In this document: positions 1-13,474 of the stretch, piece by piece
How the letters are laid out: every line of letters begins with the position of its first letter
How positions within the stretch are numbered: the first letter of the stretch is position 1
Assembly (NCBI GenBank): GCA_015143295.1
Contig: CM026565.1
Coordinates: 32,744,052 to 32,808,051, forward strand
Direction of reading: 5' to 3'
DNA: 64,000 nucleotides
Origin: Tetracentron sinense
Taxonomy: Eukaryota; Streptophyta; Magnoliopsida; Trochodendrales; Trochodendraceae
Made by a program: the position numbers and the translations under genes
The notes under the pieces: generated by a model
What the model was told of the DNA's origin: nothing
The model's input: the letters and a program-made list of their open reading frames with translations, nothing else
Databases searched by the model: none

Positions 1-628
1 TACACATCCAACTCCACCCATGCACAAATACATATGTGCAACCACAAACCACATTATGCATGCACAACAGGTCGTACCATTGCCAACACGTGCAAGCGTA
101 CAACAGGCATGCATACCGACACCTTAGACCCAAACACAACCGTAAACATAGTTACCAAGTAAGGGTACGGGTATAATACGTCAATGATCCGTTCAAGAAG
201 TACGAGTGTTATACGACAAAAATATGAGAAAATTAAAAATAATTAATAAATAAAAATCATGATATTAACTAATAAAAATCATTTAATATGAAATATACGT
301 TCAACAAGGCAAAAATATGCATATTGTACGCGTTTAATACGTAATTCGCATATTAACAGGTATTATACGGCAAGTCAGCAATACGGGTATAACACATAAC
401 ATGGCAAAAGTACAGAGTTTTAAATGCCAACACCCCCCCCCCCCCCCCTAAAAGTATTATATGGGTATAATAAGAATGTTTGGTAACTATGACCGTAAAG
501 ACACAAGGAAAAACAAATATTGCAATTTCCTTCCAATAATAGTGGTCGAATGTGTAAAGTTTGTGCATAAAAAAAACATATAGTACCAAAAAAATGGCTA
601 TAATAAAGAAAAATATTTGCATCCCAAC
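1..628. other. Spatacsin intron, no gene seen
   Basis: AT-rich intron sequence. It holds a C homopolymer of about 20 at 429-448 and several GGTATAATACG-like words between 170 and 470 that may be a degraded repeat. No exon was found. Confidence 0.5.
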
Positions 629-723
629 CTCTTCCAGGCTGCTGCAGTAGAAGCAATGGGCTGCATGCTAATTAACTCTATAGCATCTCGAAATTTTATG
701 CCCGGAACTACATCAAACAGTAC
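629..723 (-). CDS. Spatacsin-like exon 6 (last one visible)
   Basis: This is a 95-bp exon after a TTTTTGTAG acceptor. It encodes VLFDVVPGIKFRDAIELISM and continues through STAAAWKR. It ends AAGAG|GTTGGG in phase 2. I find no continuation between here and base 1, so the next exon is outside the window. It is isolated from exon 5 by an 8.8-kb intron. Confidence 0.86.
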
Positions 724-3700
724 CTACAAAAAAAAAAGCTTTTACAATCCAATATAAATATGGTATGTAATGTGCATACAATTCTATTAATATTTAAATG
801 ATTGCTATTATCCTTTATGCTTTGAAAATGTCTCAAAGAAATCATGGACTCAGAGGGATGCCCGGCAAAGTTTTCTATTACCATAGATACTGACAAGCTA
901 ATGAGTAAGTGGATGCCCCAACAAATAATGGGTTAAAATAGAAAGAATTGTACATAGGGAACACTCGTGCATGATTCTTGTATTTTTTTTTTCTCTGGTA
1001 ATTCAATTTCATCATTTATCATAACAAAATACCAAAAAAAGTTTCGAATTTTAGACTCAAACTTAGTCACCAAACCGTTGCACTATCAAACAAGGCCAAG
1101 GTATTAAACTTCGGATTCGGTACAAACTTCGGTCGCTAAGGAAGTTGACTCAATTCGAGGAAGTTTACGGAAGTGCAAGGAAGTTTTGTAGAAATTAAAG
1201 AAGTCTAGCAATCTTTAAGGAAACATTGGAATTTTAAGATGAAACCTTAAATATTCAATATTTAAGCATAAATACACATCTAGAATTCATTATATTACTG
1301 GATGCAAGCATGTAGAATATCAAATGTGAGAATCATATTAAGTGACATGCGTTGTTTGCTTGTCTGTGCTGTAAGCACATTTTATTCTCTTTATTTTTTT
1401 AATGTTCATCCATGTTAATTATTTTATAAACTTATTTCTACCTGCAATTGATGAGCTTAATGTTTTTACAGGACTAGATCAATATGAGAAGAGGAGAAGA
1501 TGGTTGAATTATCGGAGACCCTACATCAAGAGAAAAAGAAGAGGACTGCAATTTTATTTGAATGTGAAGTGGATGTAATTATGTAAAAAAAAGTTGATGT
1601 AATTTTATTTAAAGAAGATGACTGTAATTTACGTTATTTTATTTTTGATGTAAATAAAAGGACCTCTATGTCTATTGAGAGTTGTTTAGACGATTACAAG
1701 TTTACAAGCTTAATGTAATCAAGCAAGACCTCAATGCCAAAATACAAATTAAAGAGGGTTTTTTTTTCTATCTATAATTTTCTTTAACAGGTTAGAAAAT
1801 ACAAATGTTTTTTTTTACAAATCATAGAGGAGATTTTTTTAATTGCATGAGATGTGACCATGGGAGTGAGGGAAATAAAGAAAACTGTAAATAGCATTAG
1901 ACGTAACTCATGTTGCCCAATCCAGATATTTTGCATGTGCTTCTTGATAAATTGAATTAATTATATCTATCCAAAAAAAAATATCATGATATATATTTTA
2001 TGTTATTAAATCACATATTTAAGCAATATTTAGTAAATTTTATATATAATTGTTATAGTAAAATAAGTTATATCATTTTGGTAGATATCATTATGTATAT
2101 TATTTATAATTATTAGCAATTAATAATGGTAGTACAACATTATTATAATTCATACCTAATAAAATATTCATAAATTTTAAGTACAATCTTTAAAATAAAA
2201 GGGACTTATATTAATATTTTAATAATTTTTTTCATTGTGTGTATGATATAAATCAATATTAATTTTTTTGTCATATAATATTTTTTTTTACATAATATAT
2301 TGTATGTAGAATTTTTTGTACTAAAAATATTATGTTAACTTATAAATTATAACTAATTGATTAGCCAAAATGTTAGTATTTTCAAATAAGCTCCTTTTGA
2401 CATAATCGAATTTTTTTGTTTTTATAAAGGTGCTTAAATAATATTTAATTTATGAAATACTGTTAACAAACTATTTATTTTTTAGTAACATTTATGAGAA
2501 AAATTATGAATTTATAATAAATGATATAATTTTTTTTTAAATATGATTTTTAAAATTATGATTTATATTAAAAGTATCTATGTAATAAAGTATTATTAAT
2601 ATTTTGTTAATACGGTTAATAATAGAAAAAAAAATAGGAGAGAGTTAATACTAGCAACACTCTTGTTTAATGAAACACACTAAAATAGTTTTATTATCAA
2701 ATGACTTTTAGTGGGGTGGTAATAGCATTACCCTTATATTTAGGTTTAAAGCCAAACCCATTTCTCATTTGGGTTTCACGAACACAGTTCTCATTTGGGT
2801 TTCACGAACACAGACAAGCCAAAGAAGAGACTGAGAAAGGAAAGGGAGAGAGGGAGAACGAGAAGGAGAAAATACTCGAGGGTCGACGGCGACGGCGACG
2901 GCAAGCTCGCCTACTTCCTCCAGGTATGTACCCTTAACCTATTCGACTATTCCTCTATTCTCTGCTGAAATTTTTTCTTTTTTTTTCCTTTTTTCCCCCT
3001 TTTTCACTTATCAGTTCTCAATTATCACCGGAATTTTCAGATTTCAGTGGTCCCTTGTCTTAATGGGATTCTTGAGATTTAAAGACTCAATCAGACAACA
3101 AATAGTTTGTAATTTCAATTTTACAAAAAAATTCGTAAACTTCCGTGAACTTCCACCGAAGTTCAGCATTTTTTAAGCCAATTTTTGCTGTTTCCACCGA
3201 AGTCCACCGAATTCCACCGAAGTCCACCGAAGTCTACCGAATTGGGTCAGGAATTCTTGTATTTTAAAAATACATGAGAGTTTCGCTTCGGTCACCACCG
3301 AAGTCGACTCAATTCGGCCGAAGTTGACCGAATTGAGTCGATTTTTGATACCTTGAACAAGGCCCTAAATCTTGTTGCAACTTGCAATGCCAATAAGAAG
3401 TAAATTATACACACCTAATAAATCCTTTACCACTAGTAAAGCGCTATTAAGCAAGTGTCGTAATTAAACATTGTGTGATTATCTCACAAAATAATGTAAC
3501 CTTTGGTAAAATTGCCATTTGGACCTATCAAACATTTAGTTATAGTTTCAATGAGGACAAGTCGAATACATCAACATGTAATATAATGTGAAATATTGCA
3601 TATGCTTTACTAAGATTTGTTGGAGACTTAATTGTGCTTGTGGGGAGCTTACCAGCTAGAATTTGTGAGAGGAAGACAGCTGGTGGACGGATTCCTTATT

Positions 3701-6700
3701 GCCAGCGAATGCATAAACTCAAGGATATGATTGCGTGAGAAGGTATCCTTTGTAAGATCAATCTGGAGAGGCCTATGAACAAGTGATTTGTCTAACCAGG
3801 ATTAAATGTTAATCCGTATGGGTTTTAATGAGAGGTGGAGTTGGGTTTGGGCTTGCATCTCTTAGGAGCGTTAACTCCCCCCAAGTCGCATTCCCAATAC
3901 AAAGAGGGAAAGGGACCCCATTCTACACTCCGATCGAGCACCTCCCCAACTCTGAAAATCTCTCTTTTAGAGATAGTGATCTTCAAATCAGGTGCCACCT
4001 CAAACCATCTAAGGGTGCACCTTAGATATTTCAATTGAGAATAACAAGCATCACAAACACTAGATGTATGAAAAAAAAAATTACAAAAGGCTTTTTATTC
4101 CCACCGCAAAGCCATCATTTACAACGTCCTCTGCCTTACTGATTAGCCTACTCAACGCCTCTAAAATCATGAAGAATAAGAAAGCAGATAAGAAGCCACT
4201 TTGTCTCAGCTCAGGTCCCACAGAGTTCTTAAGTAGGCTAGTAGCCCACAAAAGAACTATTAATCAAAACAAAAAAGGAAACCTCTTTTTATTTTTTGTT
4301 TTTTTGGGGGTGGAAGGAAACCAAGAATAGCATGCCTTCATTTCAACTGCTCCAATTGATGTCAAACCCCATCTTCCTTATAATATACCCCCTGAATCCC
4401 AACTTGCATGGTTGTAGGCTTTCCCAATGTCCAACTTGCATAATATCCCTAGCTTGTCACATTCGATTCTCATTTCTCACATCCACAAATTCATTTGCAA
4501 TAAGGATGTCATCTGAAATTCTCTCCCTCTCGCAACAAAAGCACCTGAGGGCAAGATGTGTCTCCCATAACTTCCTTGAGTCTGGACACCAAGACCTTAG
4601 CCATAATCCCATAAAAGCTTCTCACAAGACCAATGGGGGAGAATATCTTTCAAGGCCTCTGCACCCCCTTGGCTTAGGGATCAAAGCTATAAAAGTCTTA
4701 TTAAGAAATTTATTGAAGTTTCAACTCCATAGAACAGTACAACATTCATAAAATCCTCCCAGACTATGAGCCAACACTTCTTGTAGAAAGAGACAGAAAA
4801 CCCATCCAGTCTTGAATTTTTATCCTCTACCATCTAAACCTATCCGGTCTTGGATCTTTATCCTCTACCATCTCTCTGATCACCTCGTTGACCTCGGTCT
4901 TTCAAGCCAACCACTCTTTCTGGAGATATGTAATCAAGATCCACATAATCAAGCTTCTGCCAATATTGGTGTGATTCCTCATATTTCTCATAAAGAAAAT
5001 TGTTGATTTTCAGACTTACTCATCTTCTTCTACCAGCTGATCCCCCAACCTCCCCAATATATAATTGCATCTCCTAGCATTCACCATTATGTGGAAGAAT
5101 TTCGTGTTTGATCCCCCTATTTCAGCCATCTTGTTCTGGATTTGTATCCATCTTTCACCTCTATTTCAGCCATTTTGGACAAGAAAGAGGAGTTGGCCCC
5201 ATTCTTTCACCTCTATTTTTTTCTTGTACTCCTCAAATAAAGGGACCAACTCCTCTTTCTTGTCCAAAATGGCAATACCCGCCAAAAGCTTAAGCTTCTT
5301 CACAGAAATATTCCCATGCACTTCCTTATTTAACCTTTTAAGCTTCAGTTTTAGGGCCTTGAGGTTTAACCACAACTTTGTGATGGCTTTACCTTTGAAG
5401 CGAGAAGCTTTCCAACTCTCAACCATATATATCCACAAAATCAACTACCTGTTTTCAAATTTCAAAGGCCCATACCCCTCTCTTGCCTTCCACATACCAA
5501 CAAAAATGGAAACGTAATCCAAAGTAGGGCGCGGAAGTGCTACATGTGATTACTAGGGAAAATGGGTTTCCCATTAATCAGAAAAGAGAGATCCGTCAAA
5601 TTTATTCCATGATATATTCTTTTGAAAATCTGAAAAATCCGACCAGGTAAACTGCTCACATTTAGAGGGCAGTCTACATGGCAATGCATGTTCACATATT
5701 CCCCAAAATCCCTCATCATGCTACTTCTACTGTCTCCTCTCTTCTCGTATGAGAATCAAATCATGTTAAAATCCTCACCAAGATGGCAAGACACCAGTGT
5801 AGCCCCACATAGCAACCGAATCCAACTCCTTCCAAAATATCAAAAAAGTGCTATTAATAGTCAGTCCATGAAAATCCCAAAAATACCCATTTGGACTTAC
5901 AAACGTGTTTTGACAAAGACGAAAAGAGAAAATATACCCAACACATTGTCTAGGACTTGTATAGCTCCTTTGTCCCAAAATAAAAGAAAATCCCCGGAGG
6001 CCCCAATGGTTGGTAGTGCAGCTGCAACCCATCCAAAGAACTTTGCCCCACAAATCTCTAACAAAGTTTCAAAAAATTGTTCCAAATTTGTCTCTTCAAT
6101 ATGAAAATGTACAGTTTTGTTTCCCTATCAACTGTCTGATGACTAATCTTCTCTCTGAACTTCCTATACCTAGGACATTCAAAGATAGGACTTTTAGCAT
6201 CATTTTTCACTCTTCTAAATACACCATTTTCTTCATGTTCCTTCCCTCTTTCTTCCCGACAATACAACCCTCGTAGTTGATGTTGCTTACCTAGTTCTTC
6301 AGCCTTCAGCTAATTTCCTTTTTTCTACTTTCCAATTCTTTGAAGCCTCCCCACCCTGATTCTTTCGGCTTCCTATCACAATCACCCAAAACAGCGCCAT
6401 AGTCTGCCTTCATGACCTAAATAGGAGACTCACAAAAGCCTCCCAAAATCTTTTATTTTACTAAGAACACGTTGTGAAATTTCCTCCTGGGGCTTGCGTA
6501 GACTTTCCTGACTTCCTGTGACCTCCTCATTAGTGACTTGACTGCCTTCAACTTCCGATAATTCACTTGTGATACCGCCATGCCTCTTCCTTTGTGTTTG
6601 CTTCTCCCTGACCTCCAAGACAACACCAACCCCCTTCCTCACTGCGTTAAACAAACGAGAAACCTTCAACCATTAACTAAGAATCTTCCTCCAAGGCCAC

Positions 6701-9700
6701 CCATGCCGCCTTTTGCCACTCCTCCTATCCCTGCTGTAAATAGTGAGGGGAAATATAAAGGAGAAAGAGAGGCCGTACTTGACCACGGGATGCATTGGAG
6801 CTTCTCGTTAGAATATAAATCTACCAAGAAGTCTGATTTTTCTAGAACACCAATTACGGGAACATCATGGCACGTTAATATGACCTGAACTAGAACGAAG
6901 GACTTAACTTCATCTTCTTGGATACTACGGCACCAGAAAAATTCTCACCTCCTCCTTGATCCCCTGTCGTCTTCGACCATTCTTGGAGTCCGGCTTGCCA
7001 GGGGATAGCTGAAGAATATCTGAGAGGTGGGTTTCAGCTGAGGTTTTGATGTGTTCTCGACCTGAGGGCTTCCCTATAAAAATAAGACGCCCCAAAGTGA
7101 TTTAAGGGAGGAGTGAGACATCACTGATAGACCAGGCTGATGGTGTATCAACCCTGTCTTTAAGCTTCTTCAAAATTGCAGAATCATCCCTAGTTTTTCA
7201 ATTATTTCTTGGTCCTTCAAGTAATCAATAGCAATACCCTTATTCTGGTCCGGACCATGGACCTGCTTGGATGCCTGATATTTTCCCTAAAATGATACTC
7301 CATGTAATGAAATTGAAATTTTGAATTGATATATCCCCATGACCAATACGTGTGATTAGATCTGCAAGACATTTGTCTCTTTCTGCTTGATACAAAAGAC
7401 CAAGGCCTATAAAAATTTGCCACTTCCTAATGATGTATTATTTTTGTTTTGAAAGATAATTCAAGATATCATTAATGAAATGGAAGACTACAGTTAACAA
7501 AGCAGCAGATTCACAGAATGTAAACAAAAAAGGAAAACAACAATACAAATACTGGAGATGAAACAGCACATACTACAGGACATCTAAACTGAAAACAAAT
7601 CGGTTATTTTTGATTCCTCCTTTTCTCTCCCAATAGAACACCAAAATAATGGTGTATAATAATGGTGTATGCCATTGAAATCAGTAACCAATCTCATTAA
7701 ATCCTTCATCCCACCTAAATTAGCAGGTCGGGCAAACCTGTAAAGGACGCCGTAGCAATTAGAGGTTCCATAATGGAATCGCCAGGTGGAGTCCTAATCC
7801 ACATCTACTCATAGACACCACATCATCATCCATTACCGTGAAGCTATGGTAGAGATTTCCGTAACCCCATTCTCTTCCCAACTCTCTTCTTTAGCTTCTT
7901 CAACTTCCACGATCACAGAGAAGGAAGTACCATGATTGGGAACAGATATTGTTCAAGGGATATTAGGAAGTCCCCTTGCTTGATTTTAATCTTGCTGTCA
8001 ATAAATCCTAAAGGGATAGAGTGCAGGGATCAATATCCAGATTCCCCAGTGACCCAAGCAATAGCTTCAAGTTTTAGACCACAAATAGTAGGGTAAGACT
8101 GTTAAGGTGTTACCTAATCACCTGCTTTTCACTAGAGTCTCCAAAGAGAGCAGATTAAACGATGGGCACCATCGGTGAAACAATAATTTATTTTTCTTTG
8201 TAAAAATAGGAGACTTGATTTCTGTGGTCGGCTTTGATAGTTCCTAAGTAGTTGTGATTTCCAGTTGTTCTTTATGTGCTGGTCTTAAGAACATAAATGT
8301 GTGTGCGCACTTATGTTCTTAATTTCGGGGGTCAACCACAGCTAGATCCAGAATACTGTCTCCATGTTGAAATGTGAGGCTTGTGCTAGAAAGTGATTCC
8401 AAGATTCTCGTTGACGCACAGAATGGTTTATCCATGTTGAAATGTGAGGCTTCTGCTAGAAAGTAATTCCAAGATTCTCGTTGACGCACGGAATGGTTTA
8501 TCCAAACCTCCATGGTTTGCCTGGTGTTGGTGGAAAAAAAAATCCAGAATCAGATCATTGTTATTCAGATCTCCTTTGACCATGTTGACAGAGAAAGCAA
8601 TCATGTTGCTGATGCCTTAACCAATGTAGCTTGTAGTCTTCATTCCAATGGTGCCATCAGAGAAAGATGTGTCTCCCAACTGAATCTTCACCTCTTATGA
8701 GAAGATGGGAATTGAGAGAAGATTAGTTGTGGTCAAGATGGTAGAGCACCGTAGAGGCTATGCGACATCCAATGAAGTGGAAGAAGAGAACTCACATGGC
8801 TTGCAGATTTGTTAGCCGAAGCTCTGAAGGTCAGCGGCAAGGACAGATGCCCAGGAGCCTGATTCAGGAACATGAGAAGTCTGGGTGCTTAAAAAGAAGA
8901 ATGAGATGGGCGCTTATCATAGAGTTGCAGAGATCTTCAAAGATGAGAACCAAGGGTATTGCTCTCCACAAAGACCCAAATGGCAGCGGCTGGAAGAACT
9001 TGGAATACGTCCTTTGTTCATAGATCAAACACCCCCACACCAAAACCCCATTGTACTAGCTAGTTAGACCTCCTGAGAAACAAATGGCCGCTTTTTGGCA
9101 ATGTGACGATGAGAGAGTAGAGGGCGAGGTGGCCACTTATAGGAGAGGAAGTGGTGAAGATGAGCTATTTTGAGGAAGAAAGGAAGTTTGGGAGGTCACT
9201 GTCTGCTATGGTCTGTGACGGTTGCAGAAGATAGTTTGAGATGGGAAGAAGTAAGAAGGTAAACAGAAAGTTTTATGCAAAAATAGATTCCCATTTCTCT
9301 GTTCTTTTATGGAAGGTCAAGAGGCCTTATTTTTTGGGGGGCAAAAGATGAAACTAACCTTGTAAAATTTAGTGTTGGTGGGTCAACTCAAGTGGTGTTG
9401 AGAAAATGCTCAAACATGAAGAAAAAGAAGAAAAAAAAATTATATGACCCAAGACATTGTTGACAGAATTATTGTGAGTACCTGAGTACAAATGCATGTG
9501 TGATAAGCTAATCATGATGCCTAACTGTTCATAAGTCATCAAATTTATAAAATAGAAATATACTCTTACCCGCAAAGGACTCTGAACAGCAAGTCTTTCC
9601 AGCACAAAATTTTCAACAAAAGGGTCTGAATGAGCATCTTCATTTTCATCAACTTTTTGTTCTTTTCCAGGAAACAGTAATGAAGATTTTGAATTCCATG

Positions 9701-12700
9701 ATCGACCAGAATTGACACAGGCAACAAAAGAAGCAAGATCAAGGTGATAACATAAAATATCACAAAGATGCTCCACGCAAGATATCTGCCAAAAGCAATT
9801 ACCAGTGATAATCAAATATTTCTGCAGATATCATAAATGATCTATAATAATGTACCAAACAATGTTGTTTCTCTGATAGCAGTATTCAAAAGGGAAGTTA
9901 CCTCATCTGATTGGTTTCCATATAGAGAAGACTCTTCCAGCCTTAATACCTGCGACTTACTTGTCCACAAAAGTTGCATTAATTTTTTCCGGGACACTGT
10001 TTTACCTGACAATACGTCCCAACCCATTACAGCTACCAGGGGTCGAAGTAGCGGATACAGTGAAAGAATCTGTCAGATAAATAGACACATGTACCCGGTG
10101 AACTAAAGAAAATATCCAGTCAATATAACAGTAAGTGACCAGTTCATACAAGCATAAACACTATAGCTCATACACAATACTCACTTATTCAATTTATACA
10201 GTATACTGGGCACATACATTGCTAGCTTCTTGAAGCTGCTCCCTCTTAACAGCAGCCAGAGCAGTATCCATAATGCACTCCAGTGTATGTAATCCAGAGA
10301 CACGAGCATAGTGGTACATATCTCTCATGCAAGAACTGATTTCCATGCGCCAGGACGAAGCTCTGTCACTTGAATTTGCATGAGGTCCCAATTCCATAAT
10401 ATAATTTTGAAGACGCTCAAGAGGGGGAGGAATCCAGTTGGTATCGGAAGCTCTGTACATCTCAATTCCTTCAGAAACCAATTCATCTTGGATAACCTGT
10501 GGAGAACTAAATGTCAATGAAACTTTCAAAATAAAAACACTGGTTTAGATCAGTTGGGATGATAACAAATCCACAAACAAATTGTATCCGGCAATTTTAA
10601 TCAAAATCTTTTATATGTCTAGTTGAGTTAGATAACATTTTATGATTTAAAGCACATCAGCAGGCAAACTTCCACTCCCACCAAACAATAGGCATTAGCT
10701 TGCAATTTCTTTTGCTGCTCTGACCAGTATGGGTTCATTCATAGTTAAGAGCAATGCTAGGTCAACTTTCATGTCGTTCACTGTCCCCTATTTTTATACA
10801 AGAAGAAAAAGTAGTATGACACTTTTTGTGGGTCCCACCACATATATTTTGTCTTCTTGTTTATAATTAGTAAAAACTACCGGAGAGTGGACAACCGGAA
10901 AGTAGACATAGCATTGCTCTATAGTTAATAATGCAGGGAATAAATCAACACTCAGTCATGAGAATACTGGAATAATCCTAACCCCAAAGGGGTGGACCAG
11001 TGGTTCCTGGGCCTTTCCCCAAGTGGGAGGTCCAGGGTACCATTTCTCACTCCCCCTTTGGGGCCAGCCCCGCACGGGTTTACCCGGACTTACCTGGTGT
11101 GGTGGGTTGCGGGCTCACATCGCACCCTCGGGGATTAGTCCTCACCATAGTTACCAGAGCAAGAAGCGAAAACGAGAAGTAAAGCGAGAAGCGGGAAGCG
11201 AGACTCAAAAATACCTTAGGAAACGGGAAGCGAGAAATGAGATACATTCTCCTTATTCCCATTATGTTATTATGAGTAGCTATATATTTGATTTAATCTT
11301 ACATGAGATTTTTGTGAAAAAGTAGATGTCTTAGGTTCCAAACAGACGATACTTGCTTATGGTCTACACCCCTAGGTTATAGACTATGGTCTGCCCTATC
11401 ACTTCACACATATAACTCCCTTTGATCTTAAATGAGGCGTGATGGAAATGAGCTTCCTAAGAAGCGAGTCCATCCGAGGAAGCGAGCTTCCTAGGAAGCG
11501 AATCTGTCTGAGGAAGCAAGTCTGGGAAACGAGCTTCTCACTCTGTACATAGCTTCCCTGCAACTATGGTCCTCACCCAAAGGGTTGGGGACACCCCGAA
11601 TTCCCAAACAATTACTGGAATAGTCCTTTCTTAATCACTATTTCCCACTCGGTCTTGATATGCGAATCTTCAATCTGAACGAAGGACTGACTCGACCAAG
11701 AAAGATTATATTAAAGAGGGAGCTACTTACATATAAAGAAGAGAAAAACACCAGCCCTTAAAGAAAATGCTAGAAGCAACAAGATGGTAGAAAAAATAGA
11801 CATAATTGTATCAAGAAAACTACACGAATACAGCAATAATCCTTTCTTTATCAATACCAATAAAGATTATAATAAAGAGAGAGAGAATCTACTTACATAA
11901 AAAGAAGAAAAAAACACCAGCCCTTAAAAGAAAATGCTGGAAGCAACAAGATGGGGGAAAAACAGACAATTGTATCAAGAAAACTACAACACAATACAAG
12001 TCCGACCTAAGAACCCCTTCCTTTGCAAGGGAGTCAGCCAAGTCATTCATCGAACTTGACTTCCCGAAAGAAACGAGATACCCATACGAAAGCCGAGCCT
12101 CGGGCTTCTTTAATGACATGGGAGAGTCTCCATCGGCCCTTATTATTTCCTAAATTCCAACAAACTAATAGCTAGAATCCCTCAATATTACAATTTTAAA
12201 AAAAAAAAACAAGCCTTCTTGAGATTATTAATCCCTACCTTGTAAAAATATTATTCACTAATCAAATCCGAGAAAACAAAGATGATTAGACTCTAGCAAT
12301 ATTTGAATCCTGGAGGGGCCAGCCTTCCCTCCCAAACAATGTTGCAAATCTCGTTCTCGGGTTTTTATCAGCTGAAGTTTTTCTCGGGAGATTTTCAAAT
12401 CTGGAGTTTTTTCTGGGGTATTTCTCGCCTAAATATCAGCAATGATTAAAAATAAAATTAAAATTACAAAAATAATAATACAATAATATTGGGTATTTCT
12501 CATGATATTTTTAAAATATCGCCTAAATCTCGTGGTATTAACTTGATAAAAAGAAAAAATCGCGTTTCTCATGAGATTTTTAAAATATCGTGATAAAAAC
12601 GGAGTTTTAAATTTTAGATGTTTTCTCGGTATTTCTCGACAAAAATTAAGTATTTCTCAGGATATTTGTAATAGTGCTCCCAAATACCCCATAAAACGGC

Positions 12701-13416
12701 AAAAAGAGATGCTTTTAATTCTAAAACACTAACTAGGCTAGTAGGCTTTGCCTTCAACAGATCTAATGTTCCTGAAGCCATACACTAAAAGTTCGAGACC
12801 AAAATAACAATTAAAAAATAAATCACCCAAATCTATGAAAAAAATTAGCTAGTGAATATTAAATTATGTGCGAGCCTCCCCCTAACGGGTGGCTCAAGAT
12901 TAATGTTGATGGTGCAGCCTTACCTAATGGCAAGGCAGCTGGTGCAAGTGTTGTGGTGCGGGATCATAGTGGTGTCATTATCTGTCAATTATTTAAACCT
13001 CTCTTGGGCGGATCCGCAAGAGTGGTTAATGCGGAGGCAATCCAACTTGGGCTTCATACTGCAGTTTCAAATCGCTGGGATCACATCATAGTGGAATTGG
13101 ATGCCAAAGCGATTGTGGAGCTCATTTTGGGGAATTCTGATCAGCAACATTGGGACATCCTCGCCACGATTGCCGATATCCATCTTTTAAGAGAATCCTG
13201 TGCTCAGACCGAGTTCAAGTTCATTCATCGTGTGGCCAACTCTTTGGCCCATAACCTAGCACACCAAGCTCTAACTGTTAGCCTTTCAAGGCATCATAGA
13301 ACTGTTGTACCTCTACCGCATTCCATGGGGGCTAGCCTGTCTAGGGCCCTAGGCCTCCATGGGAGCCTAGGAGTGCTCTTTGATTTGCAATGAATATCTC
13401 TTTAACCAAAAAAAAA

Positions 13417-13474
<58 letters not shown>

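Noticed and set aside
708-896. Minus-strand frame overlapping exon 6 with a second possible exon at 840-896
   Set aside because: The exon starts cleanly at 723 after TTTTTGTAG; the upstream text lacks splice sites and similarity.
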